Positions 1 to 11,900 of a DNA stretch of 64,000 bases are shown piece after piece. The DNA comes from Echinometra lucunter (taxonomy: Eukaryota > Echinodermata > Echinoidea > Camarodonta > Echinometridae). How positions within the stretch are numbered: the first letter of the stretch is position 1; each line of letters starts with the position of its first letter. The stretch is from contig CM057164.1 of the NCBI GenBank assembly GCA_029962745.1, forward strand, positions 27,322,144-27,386,143. Direction: 5' to 3'. The notes under the pieces are model-generated. The model saw only the letters and a program-made list of their open reading frames with translations. It made no database searches and was not told the DNA's origin. The translations under genes and the position numbers were made by a program.

Positions 1-614
1 GTGGGACTGAACCCAAGGTTTGGAATGGATACTGAAGTTACATGACATACCGATAATCGTCAGCGATACATCCCAATTACGATTCTCATTTCCACTTGTC
101 CATTTCCATTAGTTCCCGCCAAATTGAATGATGGAAATCGCAGTAATATCGTTACGGAGATAAATGCACCAACGCGAATGTCTGCGTAACGACTGGTTTG
201 ATTATCTCGTCGTACAGATTCGTGCAGGAGGGATTATCGTAGATAGAAATTGATTTAACGAGATCATTTTGTATGAGGATGAATGATTGCAGTTTTAATT
301 CCCAATTTCAGGGTTAACCTTGTAATTTGAAAGTTTTGTCCTTCTTGATTAAACACTATAGTCCCTGTCTTTCCATGCAATATCAGGGGCCACTATTTAG
401 AAATGAACTCGCTCTGATCAGGTTGATTGCCAATTCAAATCATATTATTTATTGCAATACGGAGGACATTGATGAGAGGCCAAAATATGGGATAGAGATT
501 GATAATCCACTGAAAATCCAGACGTATGTTATGAATTTATATTTGATTTTGAATGAAACGTTATAACTGATTGTTTAATGTGTGTCCTTTTTCTCCTTTT
601 CTCTCTCATTGCAG
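1..614. other. Unannotated left flank
   Basis: No gene, repeat or conserved domain is recognisable in this stretch. One 79-codon open frame (327-566, plus) starts at a non-ATG codon and has no family resemblance, so I treat it as chance. A strong pyrimidine tract ending in an AG lies at 588-614, just before the exon candidate at 615. Confidence 0.4.
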
Positions 615-667
615 GTAAGTCGACAATGTTGTTTCTTTGAACTTAATCAAGGAGTAGGCCGTCATTG
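615..667 (+). CDS. Weak internal-exon candidate (53 bp)
   Basis: A long pyrimidine tract with CTCTCTCATTGCAG ends at 614, and a consensus-like donor (GTAAGC) follows position 667. The 53 bp between are open in one frame (phase 0 in, phase 2 out), encoding 17 residues that begin VSRQCCFFEL. The first bases of the block, GTAAGT, could themselves be a donor, so this could be a splice-site cluster without an exon. No homologue is recognised. The call rests on splice signals only. Confidence 0.2.
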
Positions 668-740
668 GTAAGCATGTCATGATTTGAAAACTGGGTCTTT
701 AAATTGGATATGGCATCATGTTGAATGTATACTTTAAATG

Positions 741-1088
741 GAAAGTCCACCCTAGAAGTTTCACCGTTTCAATAAAAGGAGATGAATTTGAACAGCAGTT
801 TTAAGGAATTGAGCATAATCGGTCAAAGAATAAGAAAATGTGTAACTTCCAAGAAAATTGAGAAGATGTGAAATTTCATGTGAAATTTCATGTACAAAGT
901 GAATGGAGACCTGCTCACATATGATGTCATCAGTGTTGCCAATTTGCAGAGCCGAGAGTAGTTTACTAGAAAATGTAAATGAGTGTAATTCTCTTATTCT
1001 TTGACCGATTTTGCTCATTTCTTTTTAAAAATGCTGTTCAAAATTATCTCCTTTTATTGAAACAGTGAAACTTCTAGGGTGGACTTAC
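741..1088. mobile_element. Non-autonomous TIR element (MITE), about 348 bp
   Basis: The first ~105 bp (741-845) and the last ~105 bp (about 985-1088) are inverted copies of each other. Both begin, read inward, with AAGTCCACCCTAGAAGTTTC, and both contain AATCGGTCAAAGAATAAGA. The loop of about 140 bp has no coding potential. Flanks are TTTAAA-like on both sides, which could be a target duplication but is not clean. Long inverted arms and no ORF fit a MITE; the superfamily cannot be told from the sequence. Confidence 0.75.
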
Positions 1089-1099
1089 CCTTTTAAACT

Positions 1100-1500
1100 A
1101 TAAGATAGAAAGCTAGAAAGAGAGAGAGAGAGAGAGGGCGTAAGGTGAAATATATACAGTGAAATAACAAAAGAAGGTTGATTTGTAAGAATGACGGGAA
1201 GTGAGAATATATATGTTTTGAACACTAACAGCGACGAGAAGGGGGGGGGGGGGGGTTGGTACGGTAAAAGAGATATTAGAAAAACAAAGTAAGAATAATA
1301 TATGTAAGTGTAAGAGGGGGAGGGAGGGAAAAAGGGAGGGGCTCTTGATATTATATCATAAAAGAGAGTAAGACAGCACGGTCAGGAAAAATAAGGAATT
1401 TAGAATGACAGAGAAAGAAAGAGACGGAGAGGAATGGAGGAGGACGAGGAGTATCACGTTCAACAAAAAGTAAAGTGTTGTAGAGAGCGCGGGGGAGTGA
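1100..1500. repeat. Purine-rich low-complexity tract with (GA)n and G-run
   Basis: An almost all-purine stretch on the plus strand: a (GA)n microsatellite near 1117-1136, a G tract of about 15 near 1240-1254, and GGGAGG-type runs near 1315-1340. No open frame of interest. Confidence 0.7.
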
Positions 1501-1506
1501 GGGATA

Positions 1507-1770
1507 TGTATTACTCTCTAAATTTGAAAGTCTTATATTTAAATCTTAAAGACTAACTTTTAAATCTAACAGAGACTGTTATTAGTGACGAAACCTTTGG
1601 GATTTAAAATAAGTCTATAATAAGACTTAAAATTTTAAAACCAAAAAAGACTTAAAATATAAGTCTCTTAGAATTAAAATCTAAATCTTTTCAGTTTAAC
1701 CTTTAAATCTTTTAAGGTTTTAATAACAGATAAATCTTTTGGAGACTTATATTTTCAGAGAAAGTGGGAC
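1507..1770. repeat. AT-rich imperfect palindromic repeat, related to 12300-12390
   Basis: The segment begins TACTCTCTAAATTTGAAAGT and is built of repeated AAGTCTTA / TAAATCTT words in both orientations, closing with GGAGACTTATATTTT. An inverted relative ending in AAATTTAGAGAGTACTT lies at about 12300-12390. The two could be copies of one MITE family, or less likely the two ends of one very large element. No coding potential. Confidence 0.5.
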
Positions 1771-3220
1771 TGGAAAAAACGACAACATAGATTCAAAATG
1801 TGCAATTTATTCAGGCAAACATTAATTTATTTGATTGCAACTCCATATAACAAATACATTAAATGACATTCAAATATAATAATTGCAATTGTCAAATGCA
1901 GAAATAGCGACCATGTTTATTACGGTAATAAGGTGTAAGGTTGATCTCATATGAAAAGTGTATAAACACGGCATGCATCGATCCAACTTATCTATTTAAA
2001 AAAAAAAAAAAAAAACATAATCATCTAGCTCTCACATTTGTGTTGCAGTAATATGTGCCCTGATAGATGCTTTACATCATATAGATGCCATCCTGTGAAA
2101 TCATGATGGAGAGAACCAGATTTTTTTCTTTTTGTGCATGGGAACCCTTATTTCTTGAGAGCAGTGGTTTAGCTGTCTATATTCAATCGATAAAGGGGGA
2201 AAAAAATTCAAACAAATTTCGACATTTGTTGAAAAAAAAAAATATCACGCTTTGCACACTTTTCGCTGGAGTCAAAATAAACATTACAAACATTATACAT
2301 TATGTTGTCCTACATGGAAGGGGCACATATTGTGCAGCAAGTTAAAGTTAACCAAATGTGGCCATCTAGGGAGTTACTTACTCCCACGCTATGTACTATC
2401 AAAAGTGAACACAATTAATTTTCAACCTGCAGAGTGGATGAAGGAGTTGCCATCAGATATCATTGGTCAGTCAACTACACCTGCAGACCTTGCGCTCATC
2501 AGGGGCCCATTGCATAAAACTTTTTATTCCATAAAAAACTACGGCAAACTATGGCAAATTTGAGGGGCCTACCCCACAACCCCCCCCCCCTTCAGATTAG
2601 TGCCCCATTTATTCAGTTTTAAATTATCTTTGCCTCAGGTTGACTCTTGTCAAGTTTGGCTGAAATAAGTCATGTGTTCATGAGAAGAATGCAAAAAATA
2701 ACATTGGGATTCCTAGGCAATTTGAGGGCTGTCTTTGGGCCCCCTTGACCAACTTTAGGTCAGTAATTCCTAAAGATGATTCATGTAAATTTTCATTATA
2801 AAGCCGGCACTGTGTTATTGAGCAGGAACCACAAATGTGATAAGCTCAATTGATCATTTTACTCAGAATTTTTTTTTTTGCAGGATCTTTTAAATATAAA
2901 AATACGTGCTATAAGGCTTTTAAAAAATCATGTCTCGAAGATGCAGCAAGCATTTGATTTTGCAAAAGTCAGACTTTTATTTATTCTTTGGTATTTTTCT
3001 ATTTCATTTTAAAAGAAAAAAAAAGTGAAATGCTATGTGGTTTCCAAAATTACAAAAAAAGCTTCTCAATCACTTTTGGTAACAGATGTGTAAGGAGGGG
3101 GAACTCAGTTGATTTTTTGCAGGGTAAGCAAAAAAAAAAAAAAAAAAAAAAATCATATTCCACGTCAGATGGAAAAAAAATCTCACAAGCTTTGAAATAT
3201 GTATTTTAAGCCTAATATTA
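1771..3220. other. Non-coding stretch with poly-A runs
   Basis: No gene is recognised. The stretch holds several A homopolymers (about 1997-2014, 2231-2241, 3129-3151), a C run at about 2580-2590, and short frames without resemblance to any family. Confidence 0.4.
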
Positions 3221-3224
3221 AGAG

Positions 3225-3470
3225 GGCATTATACATTCACTGTAACTTTACAATGCATCCATTTAAATTCAATTTACTGCCACATTTAAGGGACATATAT
3301 CATCACAAAGAAAGTGCTTAAATTTCAAATGAAAAGTGTCCTAAGAAAGAATAATGTAAAATTCAGTATTGAAACAACACAGCAAAATTTGGAGAAAAAA
3401 AAAAAAAAACACAACCAGTGTGTCAAATATAAATTACAGATTGAGTCAATAAAAACGGGATAATTTTGAA
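3225..3470. repeat. Diverged direct repeat, unit 1
   Basis: Shares an ordered series of blocks with 4744-4985, including AATGCATCCATTT, TTCAATTTACTGCCA, CAGTATTGAAACAACACAGC and CAACCAGTGTGT. An interrupted poly-A near 3393-3408 separates blocks. No coding potential; probably copies of one interspersed repeat. Confidence 0.65.
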
Positions 3471-3661
3471 AAAGTCTATCCAAATTTTGTTTCAAATTAT
3501 GATGTCTATATTCTGATATTTATAGATTCTCTGAAATCTTATCTTTCCAATGCAATTAAAAAAAAAAATTGTTCATGCTTGTGCGAACATGAGATGGTTT
3601 TGTCGGGGGTTCAAAAAACTTTTTTCAAACCACGACAAAACAATCTCATGCTAGCTCAAAA

Positions 3662-4118
3662 AAGGCTTTTAAAAGGCCTTTTTTATTTCAGATTTTCGGA
3701 AAAGAATTGAAAAGAAGAAATAGGAGTATGCTGCCAATCGGCAATTTTGAGCATGTGCAACAAAGAACAAACAAAAGCCACATGACGAAGAATGGCCATT
3801 AGCCTTTGATCAATTCGACGGTGTTTTGTTTTGCTGATCCCCTGGCATACATTTTTTATTGGAAAAAAGTACAGAAATTTCCTCTTAGAAACTTTGGAGC
3901 AAGATAGACGTATCAATTCTGGACTTTCCCTTAATCAGATGCATTTTCTACGATAAAAAATATCTGAGAGATCGATACAGCAAATCACTGTCACCCTGAT
4001 CAAAGGCTTATACCCATTCTTCGTCATATGTGCTTCGTGCACGTACTCAAAATTGCCGACTGGCAGCGTACTTTTGATTTTCTTCTTTTAAGTAATTCTT
4101 CTGAAATAAAAAAAGGTA
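3662..4118. mobile_element. TIR element (MITE) with ~150 bp inverted arms
   Basis: Left arm about 3662-3820 and right arm about 3995-4118 are inverted copies. Each contains, read inward, TTTTTTATTTCAG, CGGCAATTTTGAG and GACGAAGAATGG, and both inner edges have GCCTTTGATC. The interior of about 170 bp is non-coding. It sits between two direct repeats and may have inserted into that repeat block. Confidence 0.7.
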
Positions 4119-4743
4119 AAGAGGTCTAAAAAAAAAAAAAAAGAGAAAAATAACAAAAAATTATGACATATATACATATAAACATATTCGAATATTTATC
4201 ACAAAATTAAGAAATCAGTTGGCGATAAAAAGTAGGATTGACTAATCGAGCTTGTCGTCACCATGTTAGCAGAACTGAAATACAATAGCCTCTGAAAAGA
4301 GTGAAAAATTTCTCTTTTTTACTTCTTTAACCAGTGTCTCCATATGGGGGTTTCGGTTTGAATTTGGGTAAATAAAACAACAACCCCTGTAAAAAAATTT
4401 TTATATTTACAAGCGGCCGCGAATTATTTAGTAGTCGCAGTTATTTATTAAAAAAACTCCACAGCCCCTATGTAAAAAAGTTATGACTCACGTATGTGAT
4501 ATGATATCAACAGAATTTTTTAAAAAAAATCATACCTGCGTCAATATGACTAAATGGCACTACCAATTTTTTGATGGCAAATTAATAAAGACAAATGTTG
4601 CAACAAAAAAAAAATGCTTAACAATCCAATATAGGTCTAAGGCACTTTGTCTTTACTCAATGCCATGGCATAGCCATGGACCTTAACCCGATTCATGTGT
4701 GCTACAAATTTTCAATCAAAAATGCATATATAGAGAGGTCTAG

Positions 4744-4985
4744 GGCATTCTATATTCACAATAACTATAAAATGCATCCATTTTAATTCAATTTACTGCC
4801 ATATTTTAGCGACATATATTATCACAAAACAAAGTGCTTGCAAAACACAAGTGAAACTGTTCCCAGAAAGAACGATTTTAAGTTCAGTATTGAAACAACA
4901 CAGCAAAATTTGAAAAACATCATCACAACCAGTGTGTTAAATATAAATAAGAGATTGAGTCAATTATTTTGCTTTCTAAGTTTGC
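4744..4985. repeat. Diverged direct repeat, unit 2
   Basis: Same block order and orientation as 3225-3470, with scattered substitutions and indels. Confidence 0.65.
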
Positions 4986-5039
4986 ATCATTTTGGATTAT
5001 ATACCAACAGATCACATATTACATGCACTTCATTTTTAC

Positions 5040-5200
5040 TACTGGATCAATTTCAATTTACTGCCACATTTCAGTAATATCTATTTTTACAAAACTTACA
5101 GTTCAAGTAAAACATGTTCCAATAACAATGTAAATTTCACATTTTTGAAACAATTACCACAACAAAATTGGAAAAACACCAACACAATCAGTGTGTAGTA
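5040..5200. repeat. Diverged direct repeat, unit 3 (partial)
   Basis: Contains TTCAATTTACTGCCACATTT, a TTTTTGAAACAATTACCACA block and an AATCAGTGTGTAG end, matching the ends of units 1 and 2 more weakly. Confidence 0.5.
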
Positions 5201-5204
5201 TCGA

Positions 5205-5460
5205 ATTTATGGAACGCTCCATGCGCTCACTGAGCCACAGCATGGGAGCCTATTGCGAGTTGTGCTCTAGTTTATTATATATAGCTCTATGGCACATCTC
5301 CACATCATGGGCTACCTTTGAGCCAAGTTTGATCACAATCCATCAAGGAGTTCTTGAGATATCGCGGTAACAAGAATTTCGTATGGATGGCAGACGGACG
5401 GATGGACGGACGGACGAAAACATAATGCCTCCAACACCCTTCGGGGCGGAGGCATAAAAA
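5205..5460. repeat. Dispersed repeat ending in the GGGGCGGAGGCAT motif
   Basis: Contains text I recognise from interspersed repeats of marine invertebrates: TTTGAGCCAAGTTTGATCAC, GGAGTTCTTGAGATATCGCG, a (GGAC)n-like block GACGGACGGATGGACGGACG, and a close in CCCTTCGGGGCGGAGGCAT. No coding potential. The family name is not known to me. It lies just beyond the 3' end of the minus-strand gene and could be part of its 3' UTR. Confidence 0.55.
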
Positions 5461-5607
5461 ACTTTAACTGTCATAGGTTGTGTACTTAATGAGATATGGA
5501 CGTTTAAAGCTCAAGAGGTAATGTAAACATAAATGACCATGTAACGCAGAAGTAGGCGACCTCATGACGCATGGTCATGTTTTGTTTAGCACATGCCAAG
5601 TTTTTTT

Positions 5608-5931
5608 TCAGATCTCTTCCATATTTCTTATGCTTGCTGCAAATGATCTAACACTAGCAGCTACCTGGGATGGTGGCAATACCTCATAGATAAATGCCGC
5701 CATGAAGGTATAAAATGGCATCAATGTGGCAGCATACTCTACTTTGAAAGCAAAGTGAGACTTGAACAGAACATCAAAACTTTCGACTGTGGTTGCTGCT
5801 GCTGGGATGGGAATTTTGTCGGCAACCAAGAAGAACTGACTTGGCTTCTTCTCTTCCCCCAGGCTGAACAAAAACGGCTGCTGATATATGGACTCCTTGC
5901 CCTTTACTGCAGCTTCCACATCAGTTCCAGC
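5608..5931 (-). CDS. SAMD3-like gene, terminal exon
   Basis: An acceptor at TTGTTGTTAAG precedes 5931. The 324 bp exon encodes 107 residues and a TGA at 5610-5608. It opens AGTDVEAAVKGKESIYQQPF and contains FFLVADKIPIPA and ESFDVLFKSHFAFKVEY. This matches the C-terminal module of SAMD3-like proteins: 'GT..' start, aromatic 'f.vvd...ip', then 'lfk.hyvF...Y'. A TTTATT at 5271-5276, which is AATAAA on the coding strand, is a possible polyadenylation signal about 330 bp downstream. Confidence 0.75.
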   Translation of the reverse strand, partial: AGTDVEAAVKGKESIYQQPFLFSLGEEKKPSQFFLVADKIPIPAAATTVESFDVLFKSHFAFKVEYAATLMPFYTFMAAFIYEVLPPSQVAASVRSFAASIRNMEEI

Positions 5932-8900
5932 CTTAACAACAATAACACAATAAAGGTGAAAAGGCGATATGTCATACAATACCACTTCCTTCTACACAAT
6001 TTTTTTTTTACCTGAACTGTCTAAAATGATTATGCATGAAGCATAAATTTCCTCAAAGGGGAAATCCAGACCAAAATTTATTCTTAATTTAAGAAAGAGA
6101 ACGAATTTCCAGACAAAGTGGTGCAAAAATTATGAAAATTTGGATAAGGGATACAGAAGAATTTTTAACTTTTGCCATTTTGAATTTTCCAATATCTTTT
6201 AACCCTGCAAAGACTGGGGTATTTTGACGACTCAAAAGACTTGAGGGGGGCCTAAAAGCCCCCCCCCCCAAGATCTCGGCCATTGGCCGCGCGATTGCGA
6301 CAAAATCTACAAAACTGAAGAGGTAATTATTCAAGAATTATTCAGATTGATTAATTATGCTAATTTGCGCATGAAATTATTAAATTGGCCATAAATCTGT
6401 AAATAAAGGTTCAAAACTGCTAATTTTTGGTCTAGATACTCCTGGATTTTTATTGAATACCCATTACTTAATATTATATTTATGAATTTTGGCTAGAAAC
6501 AAAATTTGCATTTGATTTGTACATGAAATCACGTTTTTGAGCAGTTTTGGGTTTGACATGCATTTACAAAATATTGCGTAACTTCTGAACAGTGTACCCC
6601 GATATCGCAAATTTGGCCTAAAAAGTTTCACAAGGCTTGAAAGAAAAAAGTCATGAAACGTCGCAGCGCGATATTCTTGCGTTACCGATTTATCACCCCC
6701 CCCCCTCTATTTAGGGTTAAAACATTCCTTGAATAGTCCAAATTGAATAATCAGATGAGTAAGGTGATGCCATACCCTCACAATTTTCTACATATTTCAA
6801 TCACTGAAAATTACAAAAATTTTACTTTCAGCCAGTAATTATTATCTTCTGATCACCCAAAATAGGCTCAAAATACAGAGCTTGGAGGTTAATATAGAAA
6901 TGTATACTGTGAATTAATTGTTTCAGTGTGAAATACACTTACCGGCAGATTTTGAATGAGATACATCAGTGCGCCTGGCCTTGAACAGGACATCTCTCTA
7001 CCCTTCTTTCAAGACGTTGGTCGATGAAGCATGAAGAGGAGAGCAATTAGGCCACACAAATCCACTGCATAAATTTAAAAGAAATAGAAATAATCTTTTC
7101 TTTTTCTCTATCAACTTATCTATGATATGTTTACGATCAGTTTGGAATACAGCCTTGCCTGCCAGTCTCATGCATAAATGAGTTGACATAAACCAATGCA
7201 CTCCATGTGTTTTGAAGTAAAAAAGGACCAAGGAAGTTTATAAGGAAAATCTTTTTTTTTTTACCCCCATGTGTAATGCTATAGCTGTGATGGCCATTTT
7301 GAAAGTCACACATGGCACACGCATAGATTTTCTGCGTCTCCACATTGTTTTGGAGCAAATTTCAATTGCTGTATATTCCCCTAAGGATGTTTGTGAGTGA
7401 ATTAAATTTTCACTTGCATTATTTAAGTCCTCGCATAGAAAGGAAAAAACAAAGAAAAAAATAGTACTTGCTGATCCAGAAACGGGATAAAAAATTGTGG
7501 AGACACAGAAACTCCCCTCCATGTGTGATGGCAAAATGATGTAAAGAACAGATTTCCCTCATTAACTTACTAAGGAAGGACTTACCGTTTCCACTAGATT
7601 CTTCAAAGTCTGCAATAACCTGCTGAACTGCTGGGAAGTCTCTCTTTGCCAATGCTATGATGCGAGGACGATAAAATGTACCCCACTTCTTCACGAAGTT
7701 GTCACACACGTCCGGATAAAGTACACTAAAACAAAGAGTGACTTGTATAATTGAGTACTTTTTCAGCCCTACACTGTAGGGGTTAAAGGCATTGGTTAGG
7801 TTTGTGGTTATATATAGGTAATTTTAAAAAAATTTCAAATCAAGCTGTCTGGCCTATCTAATTATATTCAGAGGAATGAAATTCCGACAAAGAATGCAAA
7901 AATTAAGGAAGTCACACATGCACTATCAAGATATCTCTGAAAATTTAATTTAGTGTCTCCGAGATGCATAAGTCCAGTACAATGTGTCTATGGAGGAACT
8001 TTATTATTTTGTGCTTTTTTGAAGCACTAAACGACGACTTTGAGGTGTAATATTTTCACAGCTAAATTTATGTACCCCATCAAATATTCAGATAGCATTT
8101 AGGACCTGGCTGTTGAGAATTTTTCAAATGAAAATAAAGTAATCAATGCTTTTAATAGCCAGGTAAATCACAAAATGCAAGAATGTGAACTATTGATTGA
8201 AGGATAGGTGCAAGAGTACAGGGGCGGAGGACGGGGAACCCTCAATTTTTTTGCAGCAAAGATAATGCACCAATTCGTGTGAACTGACTTTGAAACTTAC
8301 CATTTTGTCTAATTCTGAGGAGGCACATCCCCCTCAGGCACCTACTTTGCCCACTAACGCCAAAACTCTGTCAGTCCTAATTTTTGCACCCCCCTCTTTT
8401 AAAAAGTCTGGAACATTTTTCACCTTTGAGGCAAAATCAGATGAAACGAGAGGCACAGAGAAATAAAAGATGAAAGAAAGGAAGGAAGAATGAAGAAGAA
8501 TTAAGATTATTTTTTTTTTTTAAACCCATGCGGTCAAAAGCACTTTAAGGCCCCAATATTCAAACTATTTTTGTCGTAAGACAACAAGAAATAATCAATA
8601 TACAATGAAGATAAATAAATCTAATCTTCTGTACTTACTTGAAGAGACAAAACATTTCACATCTTATCCTGGATGCTTCATTAGCCAGTCTGAGTTAGTG
8701 GTCTCTTCAAGTAAGTCCACAAGATTTGATTTATTTATCATCATTGTATATTGACTATATTCCTGGATGAATCAAAACTTACATCTACAACAAGAAATAC
8801 TTACCAGCTGGGGCATATCCCTGTAACGGGGAAACTGATTTACAATGTCAGTAATGGTCAGTTCTTGTTGAGTGATCAGAGCCTGTCGATATTTATGTGT

Positions 8901-11900
8901 ATCCATGAAGAATACTGCTAACTGTGCTTTCGTTTGCTGTCTGAGTGCTGTATACTTCATCCACTCAACCTGTAAATGGTCACATATATTAAATTGTCTG
9001 TTAAAGGTCACCACCAAGTTTTTTTCCACAAAAAAGAACATCTGAGCTCCAACACCAGCCTCTCTGCCTTATCAGAAGAGTTACTTTAAAAACTGAAAGA
9101 GAGATTTTGTCTAATTGCAGTTTGTCAACTCCGGCCTTTTCTTTAGATTTCTGTGTTTAAGGGGGAGGTCCTGACATAAAAAGAAAATTTTGAAGTACTT
9201 CTAATGGATGAATTCTTGACTGCACGGTCGGAATTTATGCCTCCGCCATTGCCACATCAGAAATATGTTGCATGGGTAATTTCCCTAAATCTTCAAAAAC
9301 TTTTTTAATCAGATTGTTCACTCTCAAATGCATTCAAGAAATTGGACAAGAGACAAGAAATTCAGGCCATCAAATCAGACAAGATCACTGTCATTGTCAT
9401 TATGTATGTTGTAACCATATTGAAATTTAATCTATTGAACGGTCTTTGGTTTATCACAAAAAAATTTCATACAGACAATGAGCTACAATTTGATACATGA
9501 AAAGAATTTTCAGTATTCGAGACAAAAATTCGTTAGTTTATGACCTCTGTGACATTTGACTAATATGAATAAATGCACTAAGATGAAGTTGATAACTCAA
9601 ACGGTTCTACAATAATTACAATAACAAGATATTCTCAGGAATTTAATGACCTCTGTGACCTCTGACCTAATTAACCCCAAACTAATCAGATAATCCTCAT
9701 GCCAATATGCAAACATAATCCAAGTTTAAAGTTGATTCGTCAAGTACCACACACAAAATGCAGAGGACTTTAATATTGGTTCAGCAATTATTTTTAACTG
9801 AATCTTTCGCATGATTTTCTTTACTTACATGTCCCTGTAATCCTGGTGTTGCATCTTTTGTTGCAGGCCAAGTTTGTACAATCTCCTTGGCAAGAGTAGT
9901 TTTTTCATCAGTTCCTGGATACCTGAAGTTATCAAATGCAAAAAAAAACATAAGCATACAACCCAAATGAATGATAAACGACAGAGAACAAGTAATATGA
10001 AATCATGCTATATTTTCCGCCTGTTTATACCCCCAACCAATGTTCCTTTTCATGAAAACAAACATTAAGTTCATTTAAGCATTATTCAAGAATGAATGCA
10101 TGGATTACCTTGAAATTTGGTACACATTACTCTTACTGTATATTCAACTATATCTGAAAAAATCAGTTCATTTCATTCAGGCGTTAGTGAGATAGAAAAA
10201 TCCTGCAGACGCCCTATCACTAGATCTAGACTAGACTAGGCCCTATACAATTCATGTTCTGGCCCTTTTTTCTGAAAGTAGGCCTAACCATGATAGTAAT
10301 ACTAATAGTGCATTTAGCAACACTAATTACAGCCCCCTGTGAGGCTGTGTAGCAGAACAGTAGGGTTGGTCCTACTACTACTACTACTACTAGTACTACT
10401 CATCGACCACATTTGTTGTCCGCATAATAGAAAATATTTAGAAAATTAAATTTAGATCTAGGCCTACCTAGTAAAACTATAGTTAGATTACACGGTTGAA
10501 AAAATGCAGCACTATCAAACCTTGTTGTCTAAACCGAGTCTGGGTTGTATTGTCTTTTTGTCAATACGTTACTAGTTGGTTGTTACAATGCTGTTGAAAT
10601 GTTTTATCCTCAATTTTAATCTAGATCTAATTAATTTACCAGTAAATTTTTGTTATCCACACACACGTATCACTGATCGCGGACCAATGACAACACTTTT
10701 GTGTATGCGCTGCGCGCAATATGCAGGGCGTAGTACGCGTTCATTGTGCGTAAACATAACAGGGTGATGGTCATGGTGGTCGGTTTCATTGAATTAATGG
10801 GTGTCATCGATGGGTAGTTGGATTACCATATGCCTAGAACTAGAAGGCTAGGTCTAGTGACACTAGATCTATGTCTTTATAGAAAATAGATACCTCTATG
10901 CAGACCTGCCAACCTCATTTGACCCAAAATCCCATTATTTTGACATAAAAATCCCATTTTCAGAATAAAAATATCCTATTTTTCCTGCTTTGCAACTGTC
11001 AAACACTGTATTTCAAGCCTTCAACTCAAGGAATTCAAATCCTATTTTGTCCTGTAGTCTAACTCTAAATGTTGTATTTTCACTGAAAAATCCTAGGCCT
11101 ACTTAATAGATTCTAGTATAAAACTCTAGATCTACTGCTTGGCACCTCGGCTCTGTATCTAGTAGACCAGTGGGGATTGACTATGTGTGCATGGCCGTAC
11201 GCAGCGGGGGGGGGGGGGGGGGGGGGGGGGCTCGGGGGGCAGTTGCCCGCCCAGAAATTTTGAAAATTTAATTTTTTTTATTTAAAAATTCACAAAAAAC
11301 ACCAAAACTGTGCACCAAATCCTTCAATTTCACTTTCAATTATCTAAAATTGCCTTTTTTTCTAGCTCGGTCGCTTCGCTCCCTCGCTTTCAAATCTTTT
11401 CGAAAATTGTTCCGCGTCTTGCCCCCCTAGAAAAAAATTTCTGCGTACGGCCTTGTATGTGTGTGTCCCCGTGAACAAGCGCTCCGGACTGTCGGTGTCG
11501 ACATTCCAAGACCTAGTACCAATGAGGTCAAAACATAACAGTATTGACCTCATACTCATAGGCGGAACAAGCGCATATACGGGGTGGTGCATTTGTGGAA
11601 AGTCGGCACTTGCGGTAGCACACAAATGCACACAATGATGACGACAAGGCTTGTCGGCGGGTTGAGTTGTCATGTGATTTTCTTATTTTTTCATTTCGTT
11701 ACAAACTTTTTTTCAGTGAAATTAGTTATTGATTATTGCAGTTTAGATCTAGATATTAAGAATTATATTTAAGTTATATATTTTGATAAAATTCATGTGA
11801 ATTTTGTAAAATAGTGCATGAAAATCCGACAGCTTTTCTCCACGTTAACGAGGTCCTTATGCCCCCTACAGTAGGCGTCACCGCGATCAGTGCCGGTGCC

